A stretch of DNA of 64,000 nt. It comes from Irpex lacteus (lineage: Eukaryota > Basidiomycota > Agaricomycetes > Polyporales > Irpicaceae). The stretch covers positions 186,001 to 250,000 of the forward strand of contig MQVO02000024.1 in NCBI GenBank assembly GCA_001986395.2, given 5' to 3'. The notes beneath the pieces were generated by a model. That model saw only the letters and a list, made by a program, of their open reading frames with translations, was not told where the DNA came from and made no database searches. Shown here piece by piece: positions 14,306 through 26,310 of the stretch. The translations under genes were made by a program, and so were the position numbers. The number at the start of each line of letters is the position of its first letter. The first letter of the stretch is position 1.

Positions 14306-17300
14306 GGTTGAAGTCGGCTGCCGTGGCCTGCGTTAGAAGTCGGTGGTGGTAGGGATGTGAGGTGAAAGTGAAACGAGCACGAGCCGCGTGGGCTGAACTC
14401 TACGAGAAATAGTAACGAGGGACGGCGTAGGGATGAGGCTGGAGGAGGGGACGGAAGGAGAGGCAGTGAGGGTACGGGTTGAAAGAGCAACTCTGGGCGC
14501 TGAAGCGGGATAGGTGAGAAAAAACAGACTTCTGCTGAGAGTCGAACACGTACCGATCAATCCCAATCCGCCGTTTCAGCTGCCGTTTCTGGCACCGTCT
14601 AGTGTGCTAGTCCGAAGAGTGTCTTGGACTGCGTCGAGGACGTCAACAACGACGCAGACTAACCGAGACGGAGGAGAGCAAGACGACGGAGAAGGAGGAA
14701 GATGGCGGGGACATGGGCTTGAGACACGAAGGCGACCTTTGCCCGAACACTGGGAAAGCCACATGACTGCCCTTCTCGGCAATCCCCCTTCCTTATTTGG
14801 GTGTCTGTTTCGCCGAGACTTCCTCCTGATCCCCTGCCAGTGCGCGTGGCTCTTAGCTCAGGGCTTCACAACGACCATCTGCCACCATTGCTTTCCTCAA
14901 CGACCACCTTTCTGTGTGGATGGATGGATAACTGCTGCTGTACTCAGACGAGAATACTATCCATGTGTGGTGAGAATGCATCCTCACGAGTCGCAGTCGT
15001 GATCCCACCAAACCTTGACTTCCATGTCTCCCTCGAGGTGGTGGAGCTTATCTACAACGTCTTCCCTCGACATCAACCAGATGTTCCCGTGCTCGCGGGA
15101 TCCGCAGTGCTCGAAGATGGGTCGAAGCGTCTTGTGCGCTCGGTACGCCGCCATGCCGAGTTTCTTGTGCACAACAGTTCTCACTTGGTATGTCAGTTCT
15201 CAGCTCTTGTCTCATTCTTATATGGTATGTTAATTCTATATTCTAGAGCTATTAGCTCTCCCGACGGACTCCCGAGACCAGGGGCGGCACGCTTGGTTTT
15301 CTTGATGCGCTTTGGCTCTCTCTCGGCGCACCCCTCTCATTCGTGAATTGAACTACTAATGGTACTGATACGCTCTTCAAAACAAATTCAGAATAACCCT
15401 AGTATTTGAGGGAGACGGCAATGTATTCAAATCCTCCACACGAGGAAAATCACGCCAACCGGAGAAGCCGAGGAAACTACGGAGACGGCGGGCCATCCTC
15501 GCAAACGCATGCATACTGTCTTTGATGCGCTTGTGGGGGTGGCCTGTGGTTTTATGGTTGTTTCTATGCTGGTATACTACTGCTGGTGGTAACAATGTGC
15601 ATTTTTTTACACAGCTGTGGGTGCGTGGATGTACGAAGACGCCTATCAACGTGCACACCAAAGTGGAGTTGGATGTCGAGGGGACGTTTCCGCGAAAGAA
15701 TTCAAAGCGAGGTACGTTGCACGCATAACGAACACGACGTATACTTATGGTTCTCTATTGGTATAGTATCTACGGACTTAGAATGCTGACACTACGTTGT
15801 TCTACGTATATATTTGACATGACCAAACGATCCCAGGATTTCCTCTCGATACAACAGACAGTGACTTCTCTATTTTTGGCACTTGTTCAACTTGAAGTAA
15901 CTTGGTCTTAAACTCAAGCTCGCCGACCGACGCCGAAGACAGAAAGCCTCAAATCTTCTACGTATGCTCGATAACCTCAAGATATCGGCCAATAGCAACA
16001 CCGATGCGTCTACCAGGGCGTTCATCTCTTCGAATTCACTCATTGAACCTTGTCCGGCGAGATCGTTCGCGATCTGGCTACTCCGGAGTCACGCGGCCGT
16101 TCACTATGCTACATCTTACGACGATTGGACGGCCTGTCATCCACTGAATATCTCTGTGCTGACGAGGCCAAGCTCACAGCTGACAATTTAGAAGTCCAGA
16201 TACTAGTTCTGGGTGAGCACCGTATCCTAATTGAAACTCTGTAAACAACTGAGGCGTTATTTTCCCGTGCACAGGCGACTTGGCCATCTAGAAACCACGA
16301 CAAAAAGGTGAATATCAGTTGCCTTCTTCGCTCGTATCTCAATTTGCCAACCAAGTGCTTCGCAGATCAAACAAATTTTGACATAAGAAGCCCCTCGTGG
16401 CCTTGCCGCGGGTACAATGGATGACCACTAGCATGGCCACAGCAGTTTGCCCAGCCGAACCACACGAACCAGGAAACGCGGAAGATAGTGCTGTAAGGCA
16501 TAGATCACTCCCACATCACGCCCATCTCAGTTATCAAATCTTCTAGGCCTCGGGGACCCTGTACGTCCTCCTTCCCCGAAATCTCAAGATCCGACTCCCA
16601 AGGGCGAACGGCCGGTTCTACTTCTAAGTTACGCTGTAGCATGGTACACATGCACGGGCCAACTCCCGAGTCGGGTCCACCATGGACCGTCATCATACGC
16701 TACGCAAGCAAGTACGTGCTCGTCCGAGTTTCCATTCTGACCGTCAAACTCTACTCACCTATCGTGTTTGGGATCTTCCAGGCAGGTGCGATAACTCGCT
16801 ATGTGTATACAGATGTGCACCCGATAGATGGGTGACAGCTGGCTCCCATAGGGGCATCTAGGTGTACACAGTATCTGGCGAGGCGATCGGACTTGGACGT
16901 CGTGGGTCGAGAGAGGTCCAGAGATTGTTTCGAGGAAGAGGACTGTTCGACGCCTATGTGGATCACCGTGGATTCTCTACGTGGTACTTCAGCGAGGTGG
17001 AGTCTTTAGTTTGCTGTGAGCCTATGTGACTGAAGCTAGGGCAGGGTGCCGATTAGGTGAGGTGAGGGTGTAGCCTTTATACAGGCACGACCGGTACTGA
17101 AGTGATCCATTAGATATCTCGGCCGCCGGGCATATTCAACGTATGCTTTCTCTTTCTTAGTAACCCAGCACACACTTACGTTCTCCCATTCATAGCTCAG
17201 ACAATTGTGCCTGGCTTTATGGATAATATGACCAGCAATGAGTCTTCTATCTCCGCGTCGCCTCCAGATGACTATCACCGTGGCTCCTCGAGGCCTTATA

Positions 17301-18412
17301 GAACTCTATGGTAGCCCCGTTGACGACATATCGTGCATACAGCTTCAGTCCACTCTCACCAAGACTTCGCCGCCATGCACAAATACAAACATATCCTCGC
17401 ATCGGGAACTCGACAAACGATTATCTTATGTCACATCTCGTCATCAGCCCACAAGCCCACATCGTCCAAAATCCTCCGTGAAGCATCTCCAACACTCCAT
17501 TGGCCGACACAATAGAGTTCGCCTTGACTCACCGCGCCCGGTCAAGTCCGCAATTCACTAGCGTTCGCACACTGTCCTCGACTTTACGCCATTCGGTGCT
17601 TATACCAGCGACGCCCTAAACCTTGTCAGTCGAGGTCGACCTCGACCACGAGCTCTTCCGATTCCGATCGCGAGCCTCAGGCTGTCTACTTGGTCCGCCT
17701 TCGGGCAGGCTTCGCGGTGAGCTGCCGGGGCGTGCACGCATGGGGATAACGGGACATGGTGCGCTCACGTTCCGAGTGGGGGAAAGCGGGCGCCGATCAG
17801 TATTGGGAGGGCACAGTCGGTACTTATCTGTATCTCACTCCTTTCAATGATCTAGATACAGAGCTCAAACACGCACATCCAATGCACGGCGTATCAAATA
17901 CGTTAGCCAGTCACGGGTAAGTAGCACAACATCGAGCACACTGCGCGTTACATATGAAACACTGGCCGCACATTGACCCACCGACCGATTCAATCGCGTG
18001 TGGCCCACAACGATCTCTGGGACTAGATTCTCGCCGGTTATCTGTGTCGCTTCGCCATCTTCTCTCCTGCTCCAGTAGATCAGATACTGGGACTATGTGA
18101 TAGCTCCGGTGTCGGGCACGAGTGTCCGCTTGTTCTTTGGCTCCATTTGGGAAGATGTCCGAGAGTGTAGTTACTTATATCTCCAGCGATGTACATGCCC
18201 GTGGTACTGGTTGCTGCACCGTCATAAGCACTTTAAACATCGTGTGTCGTTGTAGGAGTGTAAGTAGTACGACATGTGGTACTAGACCATGCAGGACAGT
18301 GAAGCAGAGTGTCCTATCACCTCTCATTAAAAAAACCGATTGGAATGCGTACTCCGGGAGGGTGATACTTATTCATATGTTGTGTAACGGAAATGACAAC
18401 CAAAAGGAATTT
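14306..18412. other. Gene-poor stretch with coding-like islands
   Basis: The first few hundred bases are the pyrimidine-rich leader and promoter of the glucanase gene. Beyond that no recognised gene is present. Plus-strand islands have codon-like third positions and few stops: about 14,980-15,186 (ending at a gtatgt donor), 15,421-15,715 (interrupted by a plausible intron ending ttttacacag and followed by a gtacgt donor), 16,050-16,215 and 16,590-16,710. The 15.4-15.7 kb island would encode a short hydrophobic helix followed by a charged stretch. I could not assemble a single convincing frame. These may be exons of an unrecognised small gene or relics of a decayed one. Confidence 0.35.
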
Positions 18413-18417
18413 AAAAA
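18413..18417 (-). terminator. RNA polymerase III T-run terminator
   Basis: Five consecutive T on the minus strand begin a few bases beyond the 3' end of the tRNA-Thr gene, as expected for a Pol III terminator. Confidence 0.75.
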
Positions 18418-18422
18418 CTTTA

Positions 18423-18502
18423 TGCCCATTGGCTGGATTGAACAACCGACCTCACCATTACGCTGTTACGAGTGGCGCGCTCTACCACTGAGCTAAACGG
18501 GC
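18423..18502 (-). tRNA. tRNA-Thr (anticodon CGT) with 8-nt intron
   Basis: The reverse strand folds as a complete cloverleaf. The acceptor stem is GCCCGTT with AATGGGC (one G-T pair) and discriminator A. The D arm is GCTC-AGTGGTA-GAGC. The anticodon stem is CGCCA with TGGTG. The T arm is GGTTG-TTCAATC-CAGCC. The loop CTCGTAA carries anticodon CGT, which reads ACG threonine codons. Eight extra bases sit one nucleotide 3' of the anticodon, the canonical position for a nuclear tRNA intron. Removing them leaves 72 nt including the discriminator. The A and B box regions are intact. Confidence 0.9.
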
Positions 18503-20848
18503 CATATCAACAGCTTCAATTTAGCGTCTATACCAGCATTTATACATTCCTCAAGCCTTTTTATACAACCGTGACATCATCATGCTTGTCATATACTTAC
18601 CTCGAACCACTATGTCTCTGCAGTCGTTGATCATGGATACACAAATATTAATGAGTCTAGCCCCATTATCATGCAGTATGTTCTGGTTCATGTCCGTCGC
18701 TGCTTTTACCTAACCACCCGTGAAAAGTAGCTCGGGGCCATTAGCGTTTATAGGTGGCTCTCGCGATGACATTGTCGTTTTCTTCTTCCAATGAACAATG
18801 ATTCATGAGTAACTAACTGGCAGAGAGGTGGCGATTATCAGTGGAGGATAGTACTACTTCGAGTCCTGGTCGGTATGCAATCCGGTGAGTACTGCACCCC
18901 TGCACACCATTACCAATGAATGACCGTAGGTAATATACTCATATCAGCATGGTTCTTACGCACGCCGTCTTCAATGATACGATCTCAGATGGAGCTGTTA
19001 CAACGCAATACAGCCTGAGCTAACCACCTATCGGCCACGAATTGGAGTACTGACGAGCATATGGTAGTTTCATGACCTCCAATTGAGCTATCGCTTTGCT
19101 TACGGTCCTTCAAGTTTCGAGTTTCAAACGTACACGTAGAAAAATGGAGAAGCTACAGTACTCCACAAGTATAGGTTGGGTCTAGACTGAGCCGGTTTTT
19201 CTCCTGCACCGGGTGCCCAACGTTATGCACCTACGACAGCAACCTCCGATAACTAACGGTTGTTGATGCGTGTCTGCCTCTGGTGAGCTTCCTTTCATGA
19301 TACGTCCAACCGCATCACGAGCTTCTAACTTAGCAGAGCGAGGACTAAAGTCCCGACGAATAACATTCAGTCCGATTGGACCGTTATTCCATCTCCACCG
19401 AGCGTAGGCAACAACACGTTGCTGTAACACGGACGCATCTTCATCGTGGCTAACACGTCGACGGAAGTTGTTCGTTGGAGGTGTGTTGCTGGTAAAATGA
19501 CGTGGCCTGCGGTATGCTATTTCCCTGTACGCTGAGCTCAAAGCTTCGGTATCACTCAAAGCTTCTATCCGCCTGTTTAGGTATATACGTTTCCTTACCA
19601 CAATCCATCGAATCTGGTAGTCCAGACTATGAGAGTTCCCGCTTGTTTCGTTCTGCCATTGCCTGCAGGTGATGTTAACATCATATCCTCTTATCGCTTT
19701 TGCGCTCAGTTTTTTACCTTAACCTCGTGCCTTTCTGGTACGGTCAATGGGCCATTCTCAAGCTGTTTGAAGAATCCAATGACATAACGGGAGTATGCAT
19801 TACTCAACAATCTTTCAATTTCATCGCATTGGATTCATATCGGGATTCTACGTAATGATCAGTTCAACCACCACCATGCATTCGTCGGTGGATTGTGATT
19901 TATGCGAGTGACTTAGCTCGTACTCGATGGAGCATCAGTGGGCTACGCACGTTCTGCGCTGCGTACTGCCCCTCTACTCTCATGCATCGCAACAGTTGTT
20001 TCCACGTTTACGTTACGTGCACATTGCCCGGTGAGTTATCTTCGGCGCGATTGTACCTCATACCTCATGATGAACACGTCCTATTGAAGGTTCCGGCAGC
20101 TTTCCTACACGGACTTCTCGTACAATTAAGCGATAAGGATTTGTCTTCTTCTATCGAAGTCAATACAGAACGCATGGATGTGCCCAGGAGTGCAACTCAA
20201 AAGAGAGCTTCCCCACGGATGGTGAAGCACTTCTGTATTACACACATTTCTTCGAGTAAGTAAACTGACCTCTGTTTTAAACTGGCCAGTGGCAATGACC
20301 TCCTGTTCAAACGGATCGACAGCATTCGGGCATTCGCTCTCTCCGATTCTCAGAACTATGGCTAAACGTCACGATCCCGGCCTCCGATTCGTAGCGGTCA
20401 TGAACGTGGGCCCACTCTTCAGCTGATGAAGCTTGTAAGAATCTTCGCTGAATGTAACGGCTCACAATATCCACAGTTCCATAACAATCAGCTATCGCTG
20501 AGTTGCTCATAGATTGAAGTGGCTTTGAAGACGCGCCATCCAGTTCTCTGTCAAGCGCTTCTCAGTTCTTAGGACCCTGTACGGAAACACTAATCACATC
20601 ACTATGGGCGACACAGCTGCTATCTGCCATATGTGGATGAATTGTCTCTCACTGAAGTCGATTTATTGACACGCAATGTTCTCACCTGCTTACTTTCGAT
20701 ACAGATGACCATCCGCGAACATACCATCTCGTCCGGAAGACACGTTCAGCTATTTTTGCCAGTGACTAAAACTGTCAAAAAACGGACCGTCGCCTCCTAT
20801 CTCATCCAAGGACAAATAAGGACCGTAAATACTACTCGTACAAAACGG
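18503..20848. other. Intergenic stretch, nothing recognised
   Basis: The longest frames (19,182-19,601 minus, 139 codons; 19,895-20,263 plus, 122 codons) show no family motif, no plausible start context and no flanking splice sites. No terminal repeats, reverse transcriptase or transposase motifs were seen. Confidence 0.5.
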
Positions 20849-20856
20849 TATAAAAG
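20849..20856 (+). promoter_or_regulatory. TATA box of terpene synthase copy 1
   Basis: TATAAAAG lies 128 bp before the start codon at 20,984, a normal distance for a fungal gene with a leader of about 100 nt. Confidence 0.6.
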
Positions 20857-20983
20857 CAAAGTGGACAGCCTGCCAAGTCCATTTACCCTCCGTGTCACCC
20901 TATTGGTATGTGACCATACTGTGTCTCCTCCAACACCTTCTGCTCACCCTTCCTCAACGACAGAATTGCTACATAGATTTACC

Positions 20984-22092
20984 ATGGGCAAGCTTACGCC
21001 AGCCGTTTCCAATGGTTCCAACGAAGATGTAAGTAGGACGCGTTCCTCAGTACACTACTATGACTCACGTTCTCGTGCAGTGGAAGAAATACCGCGCCAT
21101 CATTACCGATTTCCTCCGTCGCGTCAACATTCCTATCGAGACTCTTCATTCGCCTTCTAGAGAAGCCGTTGAGAAGCTCGTGCTCGACTACACTAAGGAA
21201 TGGGAGAAGATGGGCCTCACTGCCGACCGATGGAGACCTTACTACAAGGTCGCGATCGACCTTGGAGCTGTAGGATATGGCCACACTCGAGTCGACGTAC
21301 AAGCCCAAATTGCATTGTTTTCAATCCTCGGGATGTGCATTGACGAGTTCGTGGCCAGTGACGAAGCCTTAGATGGCTTCACCGACAGACTTCTGAGCGG
21401 GGAACGCCAACTCGATCCACTATTAGACTGCATGGTCGACAATCTCAGTCGCATGCGTCAATTCTATCCTCCTTACGCTTCGAAATGCATCACCCTCTCG
21501 ACTATCGAATTCATCGACAGCACTCTTCACGATAAGGATGTAGAGGGAATGAAACTACACGCAGCCGCACTCCCCTATGTCAACTTCAAGAGGATGCATA
21601 ATGGCATAGCTTCTGCTTACGCGTTCTTTATCTGGGATAAATTCTCATTCCCCGATGTCAACAGCTATATCCAGATAATTCCGTAAGTTCTGCTCTGGGA
21701 GCGGCGAAACTAGTGCTGACGTCTTTTTGTAGAGAGGTCATGATCTATGACTGTCTCTGCAAGTAAGTGCCAATCAAAAAGTATCATCGGATATACATAG
21801 TGACTTACAAATGTCCAGCGACGTCCTCTCGTTTTACAAGGAGGAGATAGAGGGCGAAAGGGACAACTACATCCACAACCGTGCCCTTGTCACTAACAAG
21901 GATACTGACGCTGCGCTTTCAGACGTCATCGACGAAGTCGTGAGGTCCGTTGACTCGGTCAGAGTAATTCTTCAAGGAGAGAAGGAGAAAGATACATGGG
22001 AGGTCTTTCTGAAGAACTACACGGCGTTTCACTACATGACTTCTCGTTACAAACTGAGCGAGTTGCTTGATAGCGAAGCTGTTCTGTTCTAA
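20984..22092 (+). CDS. Sesquiterpene synthase, trichodiene synthase-like family (copy 1)
   Basis: This is a class I terpene cyclase predicted to ionise farnesyl diphosphate and cyclise it; the product is unknown. Exons are 20,984-21,028, 21,081-21,682, 21,733-21,762 and 21,819-22,092, all in frame, giving 316 aa, compact for the family. The metal-binding NSE triad is complete (NDVLSFYKE, its Asn codon created by the last splice). The C-terminal Arg-Tyr pair (TSRYK) and the VGYGHT region are present. The first metal motif is CIDEFVASD, which keeps D-E but has no Asp at the fifth position of DDxxD. A TATA box and a second intact paralogue 3 kb downstream with identical exon-2 and exon-3 lengths support expression and a local duplication. 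Trichodiene production as such cannot be inferred. Confidence 0.9.
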
Positions 22093-23559
22093 TGACGAAG
22101 ATGTAGCCACTTCGTAGATTTATCATAGACAAGCATGTCAAAGATATAGCTATATGCGACATGACATGCATGAGATTTGGGATGATGTACATATCGGCGT
22201 GTCTGGCCACGATGGCCGTTGATGAGGCGCCTAACTGTTACTACGCTTTCCTGTTTCGCTCGCGCGTTCTCATTCGAACCTCCACTGTGGTCCATGACAC
22301 CATGATTTGACTCAACCATGACCTCTACTGTATACCGTGATCACAGCATGATTCATCTAGTTGTTCCGTTCTATCCGGTGGGCCTTTGCCATCTTTACTT
22401 GATGATATCAAAGCACTCAGCATGAGCCAATGCGGTAGAGTAGAGGAGTTCTAGTCCAGATGCTCCAGCTTTGTTCCATCTGGCTCAAACTACGGTCAGT
22501 ATCCAATCCAATTCAAGACAACACACAGTAATCCGAGTACTGACTGAGCAACTTTGTCTAGATGTACCGTTTACGTTACTGCGAGAAGCAGCGACCAGAG
22601 CTGACGCAGGCAGTGACCTTTCCACTCAAGACGGGCCTTTTTGATTTCTTGCCGTTATGCCGCGCTTCGTTTGATGCGAAGATACGAAGACAGAGGGCTT
22701 TCCGTGTACTTCTCGGAGCGTACGAACACTTCACCCTCAGGTACCTAACAGCAAAGCACTGACGTCAAGTTATACGACTCGCCTTCGTTCCTCGTAGACT
22801 TCGAGATGTCTTTTATGCGACAGAAACAAGGACACATTCCAATCTACGTTCTGACGATATGCATTCCGGGGGGTTAGAAACACCGACCCTTCACTTGAAA
22901 GCAGCGACGATCTCTCCCAGCAGGTAGATACTCCATCCATCTAAAATACGCAGCGTAAAGCCAGTTCTGCTTACAGTTCTTCTTTACTGAGATAGCTCTC
23001 CGACTCCGCTCGCACGCGCATGTATTTTGTCTGCAGTGATGGCCTCGCTCAGCACAGTGACACGAAAGCGTTCGGTCATTCGCTCTCCCCGGGTTCTTGG
23101 AGCTATGATATAGTGTCAGGGCAATCCGATGTCTCGCGGATGTGGAGGTGCGCTCTATCCTCAGGCTTGCTATATCCTTAACCATCTATTGACAGACACT
23201 TTACTTCCGGCATATGCGGCAGCGAATCACAGGAAAGGTTGTTGATTATCAGTCATTGCTCCTAGGTACACAGTATATGACGACGCTTAAGGCGTATCAT
23301 TGCCGCTTTAGGTAGGCTTTCGTTGACGTGTTAACCTCTATGACCCTGTATGGAAATGACTGTGTACCCCTATGCACCAAGACGCTGACTGCCCACGATT
23401 TCCTAGCGGATTTTCTTTCATCATCACGAGTTATTGGAGTATAGCACTCTCACCACCATCTCAGTGCAGACAACTACCTAGACTGTACCAGCTTTCCTCT
23501 GGACGGCTCGTTATGAGCTATTTACATCGACCACGAAAGTCATCCAAAGATAGTCGATC
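22093..23559. other. Spacer between terpene synthase copy 1 and the decayed copy
   Basis: No gene is supportable. The region may include the eroded 5' half of the middle terpene synthase copy, but I could not align its large exon 2 here. Frames at 22,562-22,762 and 22,874-23,185 have no recognisable motif. Confidence 0.4.
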
Positions 23560-23945
23560 AAGAAACACATATAAGCAAACAAGTGGGAAGCTAATACATA
23601 TGCTCAGATCATCATCCCGTGAGTCCTTATCTCGGATCAACCAGTGCAGCACTGACTTCTTTGTCGCAGAGAAGATCTATGATTGCCTCTGCAAGTAAAT
23701 GCCAATCTATGGCCTTGTGGAAGGACGGTTCTTAGTCACGTATAGTAAGGAACAGCTCGTCGGAGAAAGAGACTACTACTACATTGATAACTGTACGAGT
23801 CATGAGCAACGCCAACGCAGTCGGAGACATCCTTCAAGCAGAGAAGGAGAAAGACACGCGGAGGGTGAGAGCTGCTCAGCGTCCGAGCCCCATTGCATGT
23901 CGTTGCAAACAAGAGCGTTACTCGACAGCGAAGATTTCGTAACGG
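23560..23945 (+). pseudogene. Decayed terpene synthase (middle copy, 3' part only)
   Basis: The order of segments copies both intact neighbours. The end of exon 2 survives with its donor (YAQIIIP, then gtgagt). A short exon 3 follows (EKIYDCLC, ending before gtaaat). The NSE exon is degraded (SKEQLVGERDYYYID), then comes a shifted match to the final helices (VGDILQAEKEKDT and a trailing LLDSE). Stops and frameshifts separate the pieces. The FY of the NSE motif and its neighbourhood are lost and the 5' half is not recognisable. It is a dead third member of the cluster, not an alternative exon set. Confidence 0.8.
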
Positions 23946-24983
23946 GTGCGTGCATATGTGACGAAGACATTCGAATTGCTGACCCTATGTTGCGAAAGGC
24001 TTGTAGACCCGTTTGCCAGTGTTCGACCCTACCTCACTATACAGAGCGTTCTAACAAACAACGTCTGGAGCACAGAATAGTCAGAAATACGGTGCTATCG
24101 GAGCTCTGCACCAGCGGCAAACAGCCGGTGATAGCACACCACATTCCCAAGATACTGGCGAAACCGATGCTATATCATCTCTTGCGGCTCCGATAGGCTC
24201 AGTAGCCCTGGACGTAGACACTGCTAGCGTTTGGAATGCGAACGCGCTTTCATGCATTCATGAGTACTAATGAGTACACGGGCTACCTAGTGCAGGTTGA
24301 TCAGCAAGGTACTGCAATGCTCCGCCGGAGTGATCAAAGACCCGGAGCTCCTCAGATAGCCGCTTGTCTTAGCATTCCTCTGGAATCTTTCGGTAAGCCC
24401 AGCCGCGCTCCAGGATATCGATGCCCTTAATCACACTGACCCTGCAAGCAGCGTGTAGATACAGCTTCATTCGAATTCTTGTGCTCTTACTGGGACCTGT
24501 CTCCGGCTGAGAGATCGCCAGGACCCTTTCCACCTGTGTCGCCGAATTCGCATAGCCCTCTTAATCGACCGTGTATGCTAAAGACGAGAAGAATCAACTT
24601 GCACTTGAAGATGTATCGGGGCTAGCGACATTTGTAACTCAGCAGAAGAGAAGCTGTCAACTCAATTGCGTATACGCACAACTTCAAATTCTAACCACAT
24701 CTCCCATAGTGGTCGTAAATACTGTACGTCCGTTTTCCCGCTTGTGTGCCCTTGGAATGCCAAATACCCAACGTTTGAATTCAATTCGAAGCAGGACACA
24801 ATGGTCGGTCAGTGAACTTGAAAGGCAATTCTGTCTACAGAACTCGGGGCCTTTTCCGCCATCCCTTCTGGTCGGAGTTTGTCCCATTCCATCTATCCAA
24901 CTCATCTGCTGCCGATGCGCCGCTTGCAATATGTGCAGACTCCATGAACACCGTGCCTTCAGCGTTCATACCATCTCAGCGGG
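23946..24983. other. Spacer before terpene synthase copy 2
   Basis: No gene recognised. Plus-strand frames at 24,571-24,990 overlap the promoter of copy 2 and lack family motifs. Some short coding-like patches around 24,060-24,540 may be further relics but do not match the terpene synthase. Confidence 0.4.
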
Positions 24984-24991
24984 TATATAAG
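24984..24991 (+). promoter_or_regulatory. TATA box of terpene synthase copy 2
   Basis: TATATAAG lies about 100 bp before the inferred start codon at 25,092, in the same relative place as the TATA box of copy 1. Confidence 0.6.
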
Positions 24992-25091
24992 TAGCAGCTA
25001 ATCCAGCAGCAAAACAGTACCTCCACATTCCTGGTTACATCCTCTCGAGCATTTCCACTGTGCCACTTCCCAAGATTATCATCCCAGAGCC

Positions 25092-26310
25092 ATGCAAGTA
25101 TACCTCTCGCAGTCCCTTATGAGCCTCGATTGATCACGATATTACAGGACTATCGACGTAAACGCTGCACGTGGGTCAGAGCCAAGCTACACGCACAATC
25201 CTAAGGTAGAGCTTTCCAATGCTGAAATTGTACGTGCCGTTCTCAACCTGTCATGCATCTCAACTGAATGACTGAATTGGCTATAACGCTTCTCAGATCA
25301 AGATCTCGCGTGCCGCAGTTGCAGAGCTACTTGAACGCACAAACATACCTCTACGTGCTGCCGTTCCGGACACCCAAGAAGAGGTGGAGCAGAAAGTCAG
25401 AGAAGGGGCAAGCCAATGGACCGAGAAAGGACTCGACCCTGCTCGCTACAGTCGTCACTTCCAGACGTCGATCAACATCGCAACCTACACGTTCGGCCAC
25501 ACCCCTGTCGACGTCCAAGTCTACATCTCCCTCTTCACCCTGCTCGGTTTATGCATAGACGATTTAGAAGTCAGTTCTGACGCTATGGATAGCTTCGGCG
25601 AGCGGCTTTACGGTGGCAAACCTCAATTGGACCCACTACTCGACTGTCTGGTGGACCTTCTCAACAGGTCGTACGACTACTTCCATCCCTACGCTGCCAA
25701 GTCGATCATCGTGGCCACTATCGAGTTCATCGACGCTACACTTTTCGATAAGCAGAGCGTTGGCTTCAAGCTTAATTCTGCTGCGCTTCCGTACGTCGAG
25801 TATAAACGATTGCGCAATTCGTTTGGCGGAGCCTACGGTGCCTTCATGTGGGACAAATTCACCTTCCCCGACATCTTTACACATATTCAGGTGCTTCCGT
25901 GAGTATTAATATCCGCTTGGTGCCATGAACGGCTTATTAATATGCAATGACAGAGAAACCTTCATTTGGCTGAACTATTCAAAGTATGTCACACTCAATA
26001 GCATGTCATGATTGCGGATCTGATGGTCATTCGACACAGCGACGTTCTGTCATTCTATAAAGAAGAGCTTGCGGGAGAGAGGGACAATTACGTGCACGAC
26101 CGAGCTCTCGTCACGGGCAAATCCATCGCCACTGTCCTCACAGACCTCGTCAACGAGATCGTAGAGTCAATAGAACGGGCAAGATCCATCCTCAAAGGCG
26201 AAAAGGAGAAAGAAGCATGGGAGAGTCTCTTGTCAGGCTACGTAGCATATCACTACTCAACTCGCCGATACAGATTGGCAGAGTTGCTCGATGGCGAATC
26301 TCAAAACTAG
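25092..26310 (+). CDS. Sesquiterpene synthase, trichodiene synthase-like family (copy 2)
   Basis: This is a paralogue of the gene at 20,984 with the same predicted class I cyclase activity on farnesyl diphosphate. Exons are 25,092-25,093, 25,148-25,229, 25,297-25,898, 25,954-25,983 and 26,040-26,310, giving 328 aa. Exons of 602 and 30 nt match copy 1 exactly. The NSE triad is intact (NDVLSFYKE, Asn codon made at the splice) and an Arg-Tyr pair is present (TRRYR). The first metal motif is CIDDLEVSSD, again lacking Asp at the fifth position of DDxxD. The only start that gives the right frame splits the ATG across an intron that would use a GC donor (gcaagt) and end ttacag. If that is wrong, the first coding exon lies elsewhere. 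The rest of the model is firm. Confidence 0.88.

Noticed and set aside
18830..18890. tRNA-like ttcgagtcc stretch
   Set aside because: The T-arm-like bases do not pair and no acceptor or D arm can be formed around them.
19182..19601. 139-codon minus-strand frame, considered as rRNA or transposon relic
   Set aside because: No conserved rRNA core sequence and no reverse transcriptase, integrase or transposase motif.
20560..20600. Possible direct repeat of a ccctgtacggaaac-like segment near 23,345
   Set aside because: Only about 15 bases match and similarity stops on both sides, so it is not evidence of a longer duplication.
25268..25558. Alternative start of terpene synthase copy 2 at the ATG at 25,268
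   Set aside because: It opens the wrong frame relative to the 602-nt exon and gives no terpene synthase similarity.
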